Positions 1-6,688 of a DNA stretch of 9,646 nt are shown in pieces (the stretch's first letter is position 1; each line of letters starts with the position of its first letter). The notes under the pieces are model-generated. The model worked only from the letters and a program-made list of their open reading frames with translations. It ran no database searches and was not told the DNA's origin. A program made the translations under genes and the position numbers. The stretch is taken from assembly GCA_009776695.1 (NCBI GenBank), contig WRNI01000002.1, positions 16,148 to 25,793 on the forward strand. The letters run 5' to 3'. Source of the DNA: Methanomassiliicoccaceae archaeon. Lineage in GTDB: Archaea; Thermoplasmatota; Thermoplasmata; Methanomassiliicoccales; Methanomethylophilaceae.

Positions 1-465
1 GGACCGAAAGGGGAACTGAGCAGAAACTTCGCGCACCCCCGCGTAAAGATAGTCATCGGAGAAGGTATCGTGACGGTATCATGCGAGTATCCCCGAGTTA
101 AGGAGAAAGCGATGGTCGGCACGTATCTGGCGCACCTGAGGAACATGTTCAGAGGTGTGACCGAAGGTTACGAATATCACATGAAAGTGGTATTCTCGCA
201 CTTCCCGATGAAGGTCGCCGTGAAAGGCACGCACGTGCAGATAGACAACTACATGGGCGGGAAGGACCCGCGCACAGCCGAGATAGTAGGCAAGACGACG
301 GTCAAAGTGAACGGCGCCGACGTCACGATATCGGGGAACGATATCGAGGCGTGCGGACAGACCGCGGCGAACATCGAGAAGGCAACGTCCAGAAGAGGAT
401 TTGACAGAAGGATATTCCAGGACGGGATATACATAGTCGGCAAATCGCACAAGGTGAGAGAATGA
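1..465 (+). CDS. rpl6: 50S ribosomal protein uL6 (L6), 5'-truncated by the window
   Basis: Large-subunit protein that binds 23S rRNA near the sarcin-ricin loop and the factor-binding region. The frame is open from base 1 and the visible 154 residues begin GPKGELSRNFAHPRV, which matches about residue 20 to 30 of archaeal uL6, so roughly the first two dozen residues and the start codon lie outside the window. The GTG at 70 is internal, not a start. The C-terminal half carries the typical uL6 signature (DVTISGNDIEACGQTAANIE, then RGFDRRIFQDGIYIVGK), with the conserved second alpha/beta repeat and terminal GIY motif. The stop TGA overlaps the eL32 start as ATGA, which suggests translational coupling. 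The family is clear; only the 5' end is missing. Confidence 0.97.
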   Translation, partial: GPKGELSRNFAHPRVKIVIGEGIVTVSCEYPRVKEKAMVGTYLAHLRNMFRGVTEGYEYHMKVVFSHFPMKVAVKGTHVQIDNYMGGKDPRTAEIVGKTTVKVNGADVTISGNDIEACGQTAANIEKATSRRGFDRRIFQDGIYIVGKSHKVRE

Positions 466-1238
466 GCGTCAGATCACTGAAAGAACTTCCCGGCCTCAGG
501 GAACAGCACATCGCGGTGCTTGAGGAAATGGGCATAAAGAGCGTCGCTGACATGAAGAAGGCGCTGGCGGACGAGTCGAAAGTAAAAGAAATGATCAAGA
601 CCCTCAGCGGCGTCGGTCCGAAGACCGTCGATAAATGGAAGGCCGAGCTGGAAGGCGCGGACGCCGGCAAGGCCGATGCCAAAGAGGCACCGGCCAAAGA
701 AGCCAAGCCCGTGAAAGAAACGAAAGAAGCGAAGCCCGTGAAAGAAACGAAGGACGCCAAAGACGTTAAGGATAAGAAAAATGAGAAAGAAGCGGCCGTG
801 GAGATAGTAGAAGCGGCCGAAGAGGACGAGTACGTCGTCAAAGCAAAACCGGAGCTCAGCGATGAGACGAAGGATGCGCTTGCCAAGAGGGCGCTCATAA
901 GCGGAAAGAGACCGGCATTCAAAAGACAGGAGTGGTTCCGGTACTCCAAGCTCGGAGAGAAGTGGAGGAGACCGAAAGGGATACACTCGAAGATGAAGAG
1001 AAAGCTTGATCGTCGTCCCCCGGTGGTCGTGATAGGATACCGCGGCCCGGCCGCGGCCAGAGGCCTTCATCCGTCGGGTTTCGAAGAAGTGATCGTTGCG
1101 AACGTGAACGATCTCGAAAGCGTCGATCCGAAGAAACAGGCGGTCCGCATCGGCGGAACCGTCGGAACGAGGAAAAGAATAATCATAGAGGACAGGGCCG
1201 ATGAGCTTGGCATACGTGTCCTGAACAGGATGGTGTGA
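462..1238 (+). CDS. rpl32e: 50S ribosomal protein eL32 with N-terminal helix-hairpin-helix extension
   Basis: Archaeal/eukaryotic-type large-subunit protein. The eL32 core is residues about 143-258: RPAFKRQEWFRYSKLGEKWRR, GIHSKMKRKL, GYRGPAAARGLHPSGFEEV and the closing GIRVLN, all family landmarks. At 258 residues it is about twice the usual 130. Residues about 5-65 form two helix-hairpin-helix-like units (LPGLREQHIAVLEEMGI and LSGVGPKTVDKWKAEL). Residues 66-130 are a low-complexity Lys/Ala/Glu linker with a nine-residue repeat. Haloarchaeal eL32 (for example Haloarcula) also carries a helix-hairpin-helix N-terminus on an acidic linker, so the extension is a known theme, though here the linker is lysine-rich. 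The start ATG overlaps the uL6 stop and has GGTGA four bases upstream. The role of the extension is unknown; extra rRNA or protein contact is a guess. Confidence 0.96.
   Translation: MSVRSLKELPGLREQHIAVLEEMGIKSVADMKKALADESKVKEMIKTLSGVGPKTVDKWKAELEGADAGKADAKEAPAKEAKPVKETKEAKPVKETKDAKDVKDKKNEKEAAVEIVEAAEEDEYVVKAKPELSDETKDALAKRALISGKRPAFKRQEWFRYSKLGEKWRRPKGIHSKMKRKLDRRPPVVVIGYRGPAAARGLHPSGFEEVIVANVNDLESVDPKKQAVRIGGTVGTRKRIIIEDRADELGIRVLNRMV
699..779 (+). repeat. In-frame 27-bp tandem repeat in the eL32 linker
   Basis: Two adjacent 27-bp units (699-725 and 726-752) both encode EAKPVKETK and differ at only two bases, both at third codon positions. A third, degenerate copy (753-779, encoding DAKDVKDKK) follows. 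The repeat lies wholly in the disordered-looking linker between the helix-hairpin-helix domain and the eL32 core. The near-identity of the first two units at DNA level suggests a fairly recent duplication. Confidence 0.85.
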
Positions 1239-1240
1239 GC

Positions 1241-1696
1241 ATGGATCTCAGCAACCAGAAGAGAATGGCCGCGGAGGTCCTCAAATGCGGTGAGAACCGC
1301 GTCTGGATCGACCCGGAGAGAGAGGAGGAGGCGGCCGACTGCATCACGAGAGCTGATATTCGTACGGCCATAGCGTCGGGCCTCATAGCGGCGAGACCGA
1401 AGAAAGGGATATCGAAGTCAAGGGTCAAGCATATGCTTAACCAGAAGGCCAAAGGCAAACGGAAAGGGCCGGGAAGCAGAAAGGGCACCAACAACGCGCG
1501 TCTCCCCGACAAGAGGAGATGGATATCCACGATAAGGCCGATACGCGACGAGCTCAAGAAATTAAGAGATGAAGGAAAGATAACACCGTCGGTATATCGT
1601 ATGTATTACCGTAAGGCAAAGGGCGGCGTGTACAAGAGCCGCAGGAACATAAGGCAGCACATGATATCCGAAGGTCATTTGAAGGAGGAGATCTGA
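1241..1696 (+). CDS. rpl19e: 50S ribosomal protein eL19
   Basis: Archaeal/eukaryotic large-subunit protein with a globular N-terminus and long basic helices reaching over the subunit surface. The product has 151 residues, the normal archaeal size. The diagnostic opening is MDLSNQKRMAAEVLKCGENR followed by VWIDPE. A basic middle follows (KAKGKRKGPGSRKGTNNARL) and then RRWISTIRPIRDELKKLRDEGKITPSVYRMYY. I chose ATG 1241 because it gives the family N-terminus MDL and has GGTG five bases upstream. A GTG at 1235, overlapping the eL32 stop, would add only two residues and has no properly spaced ribosome binding site. It ends in TGATG shared with the uL18 start. Confidence 0.96.
   Translation: MDLSNQKRMAAEVLKCGENRVWIDPEREEEAADCITRADIRTAIASGLIAARPKKGISKSRVKHMLNQKAKGKRKGPGSRKGTNNARLPDKRRWISTIRPIRDELKKLRDEGKITPSVYRMYYRKAKGGVYKSRRNIRQHMISEGHLKEEI
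1684..1688 (+). promoter_or_regulatory. Shine-Dalgarno GGAGG for uL18
   Basis: GGAGG inside the last codons of eL19 lies seven bases before the uL18 ATG at 1696. It fixes that start and shows that initiation occurs while eL19 is being finished. Confidence 0.8.
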
Positions 1697-2361
1697 TGGC
1701 GACAGGACCCAGATACAAGGTACCGTTCCGCAGAAGAAGGGAGAACCGTACGGATTACTACATAAGAAAGAAACTGCTGACAAGCGGCGAGCTGAGGGCA
1801 GTGGTCAGAAGGTCGTCGAAGAACGTTACGATACAGTTCGCATCGTTCGGCATGGACGGCGACGCGATCGCGGTATCGGCAACCTCGAAAGAACTTAAAA
1901 CGCTGGGGTGGAAGCACGCATGCTCCAACATCCCCGCCGCATACCTCACGGGACATCTCGCGGGGAAGAAGGCGAAGGACGCGGGTATCGAATACGCGGT
2001 GCTCGACATAGGCATGCAGACGCCGTCCAAGGGCGCCGTGCTTTTCGCGGCGGTCGCGGGAATGGTCGATGCAGGTCTTGAGATACCGCACGGCGAAGGG
2101 GTACTTCCGGCGGATGAGAGAATAAGCGGTTCGCATATCAGCGAAACTTTCGCGGCGGACGTGGATGCCGTGCTTAACGCGATCGGAGGGAAAAGAACAA
2201 TGAGGCCCTCGGAAAAGGCACCTGCGAAGGAACCTGCGAAGGCTGCGCCCGCAAAAGCAGAAGGCGGAAAGGCACCCGCGAAGGCAGCAGGCGGAAAAGC
2301 GCCGGCAAAGGATGCTAAGGCGAAGGCGCCTGCGAAGAAGAAGACAAAGGAGGCTGAATAA
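1696..2361 (+). CDS. rpl18: 50S ribosomal protein uL18 with KAPAK-rich C-terminal tail
   Basis: Binds 5S rRNA in the central protuberance. Residues 1-165 are the archaeal uL18 body: MATGPRYKVPFRRRRENRTD, YYIRKKLL, the NVTIQF strand, GWKHACSNIPAAYLTG and an AAVAGMVDAGLEIPHGEG block near residues 118-135. From about residue 171 to 221 there is a non-globular tail built almost only of Lys, Ala, Pro, Glu and Gly, with five APAK motifs, resembling a histone H1 tail in composition. Archaeal uL18 is usually about 170-200 residues, so the tail accounts for the extra length. The start overlaps the eL19 stop by one base and has a perfect GGAGG. The tail keeps GCN and AAR codons, with no base-composition break that would suggest transfer. 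Identity is firm; the tail's role is unknown. Confidence 0.96.
   Translation: MATGPRYKVPFRRRRENRTDYYIRKKLLTSGELRAVVRRSSKNVTIQFASFGMDGDAIAVSATSKELKTLGWKHACSNIPAAYLTGHLAGKKAKDAGIEYAVLDIGMQTPSKGAVLFAAVAGMVDAGLEIPHGEGVLPADERISGSHISETFAADVDAVLNAIGGKRTMRPSEKAPAKEPAKAAPAKAEGGKAPAKAAGGKAPAKDAKAKAPAKKKTKEAE
2206..2358 (+). repeat. Low-complexity KAPAK repeat region in uL18
   Basis: About 51 codons with imperfectly repeated APAK and GGKAPAK motifs; the clearest pair is EGGKAPAKA followed by AGGKAPAKD. The copies have diverged at DNA level, so this looks like maintained low-complexity coding sequence, not a fresh duplication. Confidence 0.75.
2349..2353 (+). promoter_or_regulatory. Shine-Dalgarno GGAGG for uS5
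   Basis: GGAGG in the last codons of uL18 sits nine bases before ATG 2363. It decides the uS5 start against a longer frame that opens upstream at 2312 and would add an arginine-rich, non-homologous N-terminus read from uL18 codons. Confidence 0.8.
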
Positions 2362-2362
2362 G

Positions 2363-3037
2363 ATGGATTGGATCCCTAAGACAAGATTGGGGCAGATGGT
2401 CCTCAACGGTGAGATCACGACGATGAGCAACGCTCTCGCGACGAAACTTCCGTTGCGCGAAGCTGAGATAGTCGATATCCTGTTACCTGAACTGAAGGAT
2501 GAGGTCATAGACCTCAACATGGTGCAGAGGATGACCGACTCAGGAAGAAGAGTAAGATTCGCGGTGACGTGCGTGGTGGGCAACGGCGACGGATTCGTGG
2601 GCATCGGAAGGGCCAAAGGAAAAGAGGTCGGACCGGCCATCAGAAAGGCCATCGATAACGCAAAACTGAACATAATCGAAATAAAGAGAGGATGCGGCTC
2701 GTGGGAATGCGGCTGCGCCCAGCCGCACTCGCTGCCGTTCGAGGTGCGCGGAGAATGCGGTTCCGTCGTCGTGACGTTAAAACCTGCGCCCCGCGGCATA
2801 TCGCTGGCAGTGGGCGACGTCGCGAAAAGTTTGTTAACGCTGGCGGGGGTGCGCGATTCGTGGGGCTTCGCCAGAGGTAACACGAAGACAAAAGTGAACT
2901 ACGCGCTGGCGACGTTCGAAGCGCTGAAAGAAACGACACGCGTTCGTGTGACCGATTCGCAGAGAGACCGTCTGAATATAGTCTCCGGACCGATCGGCCT
3001 TACCGTGGCCGAAACGGACGTCAGCAGGGAGGAGTGA
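2363..3037 (+). CDS. rps5: 30S ribosomal protein uS5
   Basis: Small-subunit protein at the mRNA entry side, involved in decoding accuracy. The 224-residue product starts MDWIPKTRLGQMV, the archaeal form. The double-stranded-RNA-binding-like S5 N-terminal domain occupies about residues 45-110, including RRVRFAVTCVVGNGDGFVGIG. It is followed by the archaeal CGSWECGC segment (residues 111-118), then PHSLPFEV and the S5 C-terminal fold (PRGISLAVGDVAKSLLTLAGV, DSWGFARGNT). Cys111, Cys116, Cys118 and His122 form a compact possible metal-binding set; metal binding is my inference. The gene begins one base after the uL18 stop and ends two bases before the uL30 ATG. Confidence 0.97.
   Translation: MDWIPKTRLGQMVLNGEITTMSNALATKLPLREAEIVDILLPELKDEVIDLNMVQRMTDSGRRVRFAVTCVVGNGDGFVGIGRAKGKEVGPAIRKAIDNAKLNIIEIKRGCGSWECGCAQPHSLPFEVRGECGSVVVTLKPAPRGISLAVGDVAKSLLTLAGVRDSWGFARGNTKTKVNYALATFEALKETTRVRVTDSQRDRLNIVSGPIGLTVAETDVSREE
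3028..3032 (+). promoter_or_regulatory. Shine-Dalgarno GGAGG deciding the uL30 start
   Basis: GGAGG is seven bases before ATG 3040 but only one base before the alternative GTG at 3034, so ATG 3040 is the real start. The site lies within the last codons of uS5. Confidence 0.8.
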
Positions 3038-3039
3038 GC

Positions 3040-3501
3040 ATGTTCGCGGTCATACGCGTACGCGGGCAGCCGGACGTCAACGTCGACGTAAGGAGAACAA
3101 TGGAACTGATGAACCTGTCAAGGGTGAATCATTGCGTTCTCGTGCCGGAGAACGACGTCACGAAAGGGATGCTGCAAAAAGCCAAAGATTACATCACGTG
3201 GGGTGAGATAGATCCGTCAACGTTAGAGAAGATGATACTCGTGCGCGGACGTTTATCCGGAGATGTGTCAATAACGGACGAGTACCTTAAGAATAACACG
3301 GAATTCGCGACCGCCGCCGAAATGGCCGACGCCATCATAAACAGCGGTTATAAGATGAAGGACACGGAAGGCGCGAAAGCGGTGTTCCGTCTCCATCCGC
3401 CGGAGAAGGGGTATGAGGGGATAAAACGCTCATACCGCAGCGGCGGGGCGCTCGGGTACAGAGGCGGGGCGATCAACGAACTGATCGCAAGGATGTTGTA
3501 G
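3040..3501 (+). CDS. rpl30: 50S ribosomal protein uL30
   Basis: Large-subunit protein of the long archaeal/eukaryotic form. The product has 153 residues, as expected for archaea (bacterial uL30 is about 60). The N-terminus MFAVIRVRGQPDVNVDVRRT and the motif LSRVNHCVLVPE are diagnostic. ITWGEIDPSTLEKMILVRGR and the C-terminal LHPPEKGYEGIKRSYRSGGALG block follow. It ends with UAG, the only UAG stop among the genes in this window. The uL15 start is eight bases downstream. A GTG at 3034 would add two residues but is poorly placed relative to the ribosome binding site. Confidence 0.97.
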   Translation: MFAVIRVRGQPDVNVDVRRTMELMNLSRVNHCVLVPENDVTKGMLQKAKDYITWGEIDPSTLEKMILVRGRLSGDVSITDEYLKNNTEFATAAEMADAIINSGYKMKDTEGAKAVFRLHPPEKGYEGIKRSYRSGGALGYRGGAINELIARML

Positions 3502-3506
3502 GTGAT
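3501..3506 (+). promoter_or_regulatory. GGTGAT ribosome binding site for uL15
   Basis: GGTGAT, complementary to the AUCACC part of the archaeal 16S rRNA 3' end, ends three bases before ATG 3510. Its first G is the last base of the uL30 stop codon. Confidence 0.65.
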
Positions 3507-3509
3507 AAG

Positions 3510-3932
3510 ATGCCAAGCAGGACCAAGAAATTCAGAGGGCTGAGGACGCACGGACGCGGAAAGAAATCCGGAAGAGGGGCGGGCATCATCGGAGGCCACG
3601 GTAACGCCGGGTTGGGCAAGCATAAGAGGATACATATGCTGAAATACGACCGCGAGCACTTCGGAAGGCGCGGTTTCAAGAGACCGCAGTGCGTCGTGGC
3701 CGCCAATAGGATTATCAATATCAAAGATATGTTGGAGCAGCTAGAGGGCTATGTAAGCCTCGGATTCGCAAAAAAGGACGGTCCGTCGTATACGATAGAC
3801 CTGACCGCGGCGGGCATAGACAAGCTGTTGGGCACGGGAGACATTAATATTGCAGTTAACGTTACGGTATCACAGATATCGGCACAGGCACGCGATAAGA
3901 TAGTCGCTTCCGGCGGATCAGTAGCGGAATAA
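3510..3932 (+). CDS. rpl15: 50S ribosomal protein uL15
   Basis: Large-subunit assembly protein with a long extended N-terminus that threads into 23S rRNA. The 140-residue product has the conserved glycine- and basic-rich N-terminus (KKFRGLRTHGRGKKSGRGAG then GGHGNAGLGKHK, residues about 6-39). An RRGFKRPQ segment and the globular C-terminal half with TIDLTAAGIDKLLGTGDI and the final VTVSQISAQARDKIVASGGS follow. Length matches archaeal uL15. It is the last ribosomal protein in the block and is followed 14 bases later by secY, the usual uL15-secY order. Confidence 0.97.
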   Translation: MPSRTKKFRGLRTHGRGKKSGRGAGIIGGHGNAGLGKHKRIHMLKYDREHFGRRGFKRPQCVVAANRIINIKDMLEQLEGYVSLGFAKKDGPSYTIDLTAAGIDKLLGTGDINIAVNVTVSQISAQARDKIVASGGSVAE

Positions 3933-3946
3933 CGGAGACAACAAGC

Positions 3947-5482
3947 ATGGAGGAGAACAAGAGCCTGCTGTATAGGTTCAAGCCTATCGCTGACAGGCTG
4001 CCTGCCGTCACGAGGCCCGAGGGCCACGTGCATTTCAGGACAAAGATGATGTGGGTCATCCTGATCCTCATCATTTACTTCGTCATGACCAACATATATA
4101 TTTACGGTCTTGACCAGGAGAAGACGTTAGATCTTTTCGCACAGTACCGGACGATCATGGCGGGCGCGTCCGGTTCTCTTCTGCAATTGGGCATAGGGCC
4201 GATAGTCACAGCGTCCATCATAATGCAGCTGTTCGTCGGCGCAAAGATAATTAAGCTCGACCTTACGAACAAAGAGGACAAGGCGTGCTATCAGTCATTC
4301 CTTAAGCTGCTCGTAATAATCATGATCGTTGTGGAGGCGGTACCGCAGGTGTTCGGTTATCTGATACCGTCTGCGAACTTCACGTCAGCGTTCGGATCGG
4401 GAGGGGCGAAGATACTGATAATCCTGCAATTGTTCGTAGGCTCGTATATCGTCTTCCTGATGGACGAAGTTGTCTCAAAATGGGGCATAGGCAGCGGTAT
4501 CTCGTTGTTCATAGCCGCAGGCGTATCAGAAGCGCTGTTCACGGGGACGGTAAATTGGAACCCTGTCAGCGCAGGCGCTGTAAGTATGTCCAATCTTCCG
4601 GCCGGTACAATTCCTAAGACGATATATCTGCTGAGCAATATGAGCTCGGGGGACATCGCCAACGGCGGTTACGAGCTTCTGATGCTCGGCGGTCCGAACC
4701 CGCTCATAGCGCTGATAGGGACGGTATGCATATTCCTGGTGGTCGCGTATCTTGAATCGACGCGTATCGAGTTGCCGTTATCTCACGGCAGTGCGCGGGG
4801 AGCGCGCGGGAGGTATCCGATCAAGCTGATCTATGCAAGCAACATACCTGTGATACTGATGGCAGCTTTGTTAGCGAACATAAGCATGTTCGCGCTGCTG
4901 TTCTATACAAATCCGACACTGAGCGGCATACCGCTCTTAGGGCATAATGACCTGATAGGTTATTTCCAGGAGGGAACGACGCACGCGGCCGGAGGCTTCG
5001 CGTGGTACGTATCAGCGCCGACCGGCCTTACATCGTGGCTGCTTCCGATACTGGACCCCGGGAATTACGGGGATGCTTTGCACGGGCCTATACAGCAGAT
5101 GATGCGTGTTGTCATCTATTTCACGGTGATGGTGCTGGGTTCGATAATGTTCGCGAAGTTCTGGATATCGACGACCAACATGGGCGCCGAGTCCGTTGCG
5201 AATCAGATCCAAAGGAGCGGTATGCAGATACCGGGCTTCCGGCGTGACCCACGGGTGCTAAGGAGAGTGCTCGACAGATACATACCGATAGTGACGGTCT
5301 TATCGGGTGCGATAGTGGGAGCGCTGGCCGCCGGCGCGGACCTCATAGGGACGACGGGCAACGCAAGCGGCACAGGGGTACTTTTAACCGTAGGTATCCT
5401 GATACAGTTCTATGAGGCGATGGGGCGCGAACAGATGATGGAGATGCATCCGGTAATGAGAGGATTCTTCGGAGAGGAGTGA
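3947..5482 (+). CDS. secY: Protein translocase subunit SecY (Sec61 alpha homologue)
   Basis: Channel-forming subunit of the Sec translocon in the cell membrane. The 511-residue product has the ten-helix SecY layout. TM1 is at about 34-52, followed by the plug region with residues about 66-82 (YRTIMAGASGSLLQLG) and TM2 with GPIVTASIIMQLFVG. Further hydrophobic segments lie near 117-140, 154-172, 183-200, 251-270, 293-320, 384-405, 446-463 and 474-490. Cytosolic loops used for ribosome and SRP-receptor docking are recognisable: the GSARGARGRYPIKLIY loop (281-296) and the GAESVANQIQRSGMQIPGFR loop (413-432). The product is somewhat longer than typical archaeal SecY (430-490), mainly in the external loops. 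GGAG lies nine to ten bases before ATG 3947. Identity is secure. Confidence 0.97.
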   Translation: MEENKSLLYRFKPIADRLPAVTRPEGHVHFRTKMMWVILILIIYFVMTNIYIYGLDQEKTLDLFAQYRTIMAGASGSLLQLGIGPIVTASIIMQLFVGAKIIKLDLTNKEDKACYQSFLKLLVIIMIVVEAVPQVFGYLIPSANFTSAFGSGGAKILIILQLFVGSYIVFLMDEVVSKWGIGSGISLFIAAGVSEALFTGTVNWNPVSAGAVSMSNLPAGTIPKTIYLLSNMSSGDIANGGYELLMLGGPNPLIALIGTVCIFLVVAYLESTRIELPLSHGSARGARGRYPIKLIYASNIPVILMAALLANISMFALLFYTNPTLSGIPLLGHNDLIGYFQEGTTHAAGGFAWYVSAPTGLTSWLLPILDPGNYGDALHGPIQQMMRVVIYFTVMVLGSIMFAKFWISTTNMGAESVANQIQRSGMQIPGFRRDPRVLRRVLDRYIPIVTVLSGAIVGALAAGADLIGTTGNASGTGVLLTVGILIQFYEAMGREQMMEMHPVMRGFFGEE

Positions 5483-5483
5483 T

Positions 5484-6152
5484 ATGGCAGATCAACCAGT
5501 GAACGCAGGGATAAATCCGCCGCAGAAGTCGCAGCTGATGTTCATGATGATCGCGATGGTGCTGATCATCGCGCTGTTCATGGAACCCGTCAGAAAAGCT
5601 GTGGGAGGGGTGGTCGGCATTGTATTCGAACCGCTTATAGGTTTCCACGGAAATTATGTGATCATAACTCTGATCCTCGCGGGAATGATAATGATCGGTA
5701 TAAGCACCATTATACGAACGTTAATGTCAGATACTGTCACGCAGACCAGGAACCAGAGGGAGATGAGCGCCTTCAACGCCGAGCTTCGTAAAGCAAGGAT
5801 AGAGAACAATCTCTACAAAATTAAAAAACTGACCGAACAGCAGCAGGCGATGATGTCCAAATCGATGGAATCAAGCATGAAGATGATGAAGACGATGCCG
5901 ATAACGATGCTCATCGTGATACCGATAATCTCATGGGTGTGGATATTCCTTGACGGCCTCGACCCGTCATTGGTGCTGGTCTCCGTCCCGTGGGCGGACA
6001 ACGTGGACGTAACGGAAAGGATACTCTTCCCGGTATGGATACTGATATACATGCTCATCACGATGCCCTTCGGGCAGATACTCAGCCGTCTTATAAGATG
6101 GTTCAAGTTCAAGAAACGTCTCGAGGAGATAGACGGAACAGAGATCGCATGA
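5484..6152 (+). CDS. EMC3/TMCO1-like membrane insertase (DUF106, archaeal YidC family)
   Basis: Predicted Oxa1-superfamily insertase that helps place membrane proteins. The 222-residue product has the DUF106 layout. The first helix is at about 17-33 and ends in EPVRKAVGG, and a second is at about 57-80 (ITLILAGMIMIGISTIIRTL). A cytosolic charged coiled coil at about 85-135 (RNQREMSAFNAELRKARIEN and a Met-rich stretch SKSMESSMKMMKTMP) follows, then hydrophobic helices at about 139-157 and 179-200 and a basic C-terminus (IRWFKFKKRL). The methionine-rich cytosolic segment is typical of the family. Its position one base after secY fits a role beside the translocon. The adk gene often found between the two is absent. 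Its stop overlaps the cmk start as ATGA. The family call is confident; the biochemical role is taken from homologues. Confidence 0.92.
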   Translation: MADQPVNAGINPPQKSQLMFMMIAMVLIIALFMEPVRKAVGGVVGIVFEPLIGFHGNYVIITLILAGMIMIGISTIIRTLMSDTVTQTRNQREMSAFNAELRKARIENNLYKIKKLTEQQQAMMSKSMESSMKMMKTMPITMLIVIPIISWVWIFLDGLDPSLVLVSVPWADNVDVTERILFPVWILIYMLITMPFGQILSRLIRWFKFKKRLEEIDGTEIA

Positions 6153-6688
6153 GGCTCACAATAAGCGGACCGCCCGGTTCCGGGAAGACGACCGTCTGCG
6201 ACCGTCTTTCGTCAATATTATCTTTAAGGGCTGTTGTCTTCGGCAGAATATTCAGAGAGATAGCGGAAGAACGCAACATCTCGTTATCCGAGCTCGGCGA
6301 TATAGCGGAAAAAGATTTTTCGATAGATGAGACGATCGACTCAAGATTGCTTGAGATAGCGAGGGAGAACGATAACGTCATCCTCGAGTCGAGGCTTTCG
6401 GCGCATATGCTGTCGAGGAACGGAATACCGGCGTTCCGCATATATCTGGACGCAAGCCCCGATGTGCGCATCCGCAGGATAGGGATGCGGGACAACGAGA
6501 CATTCGAAGAGGCGCTTAAGGAAACGGAGGAGAGGCAGGCGTCCGAAGAAAAAAGGTATAAGGCGTACTACGGTATCGATATCAACGATAAAAGCGTGTA
6601 CGATCTGATCATCAATACCGATGACATCGATCCGGACGGTGTTGTGCAGATCATAATCAATGCGCTGGAGGCGGCAGGATGCTTGTGA
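6149..6688 (+). CDS. cmk: Cytidylate kinase, archaeal type (CMP/dCMP kinase)
   Basis: Phosphorylates CMP and dCMP from ATP in the cytoplasm for pyrimidine nucleotide supply. The 179-residue product starts with a P-loop at residues 7-15 (GPPGSGKTT), followed by the archaeal Cmk segment FGRIFREIAEERNISLSELG (31-50) in the NMP-binding region. ILESRLSAHM (78-87) and IYLDASPDVRIRRIGMRD (98-115), which covers the lid and its arginines, follow. The small size with no large insertion is typical of the archaeal family. I chose ATG 6149 because it overlaps the preceding stop (ATGA) and puts the P-loop at the N-terminus; a longer frame from 5990 only adds out-of-frame insertase sequence. Gene order insertase-cmk-cbf5 matches many archaea, with eL34 and eL14 missing between them. 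Confidence 0.93.
   Translation: MRLTISGPPGSGKTTVCDRLSSILSLRAVVFGRIFREIAEERNISLSELGDIAEKDFSIDETIDSRLLEIARENDNVILESRLSAHMLSRNGIPAFRIYLDASPDVRIRRIGMRDNETFEEALKETEERQASEEKRYKAYYGIDINDKSVYDLIINTDDIDPDGVVQIIINALEAAGCL
6667..6671 (+). promoter_or_regulatory. Shine-Dalgarno GGAGG for cbf5
   Basis: GGAGG seven bases before ATG 6679, inside the end of cmk. It favours this start over the in-frame ATG at 6703, which has only a weaker AAGGA ten bases upstream. Confidence 0.75.

Noticed and set aside
323..1070. Minus-strand frames of 198 and 208 residues opposite uL6/eL32
   Set aside because: They are Ser/Ala/Phe-rich shadows of the Lys/Ala/Glu linker of eL32, with no ribosome binding site or family match.
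2312..2362. Upstream extension of uS5 with an arginine-rich N-terminus
   Set aside because: It is a frame shadow of the uL18 KAPAK tail; GGAGG and homology support ATG 2363.
1675..2883. 402-residue antisense reading frame on the minus strand
   Set aside because: It spans the opposite strand of uL18 and uS5, is arginine- and cysteine-rich in a way typical of antisense of GC-rich coding sequence, and has no recognisable motif.
5990..6148. Upstream extension of cmk by 53 codons
   Set aside because: It is read out of frame through the insertase gene; ATG 6149 puts the P-loop at the N-terminus and gives the ATGA overlap.
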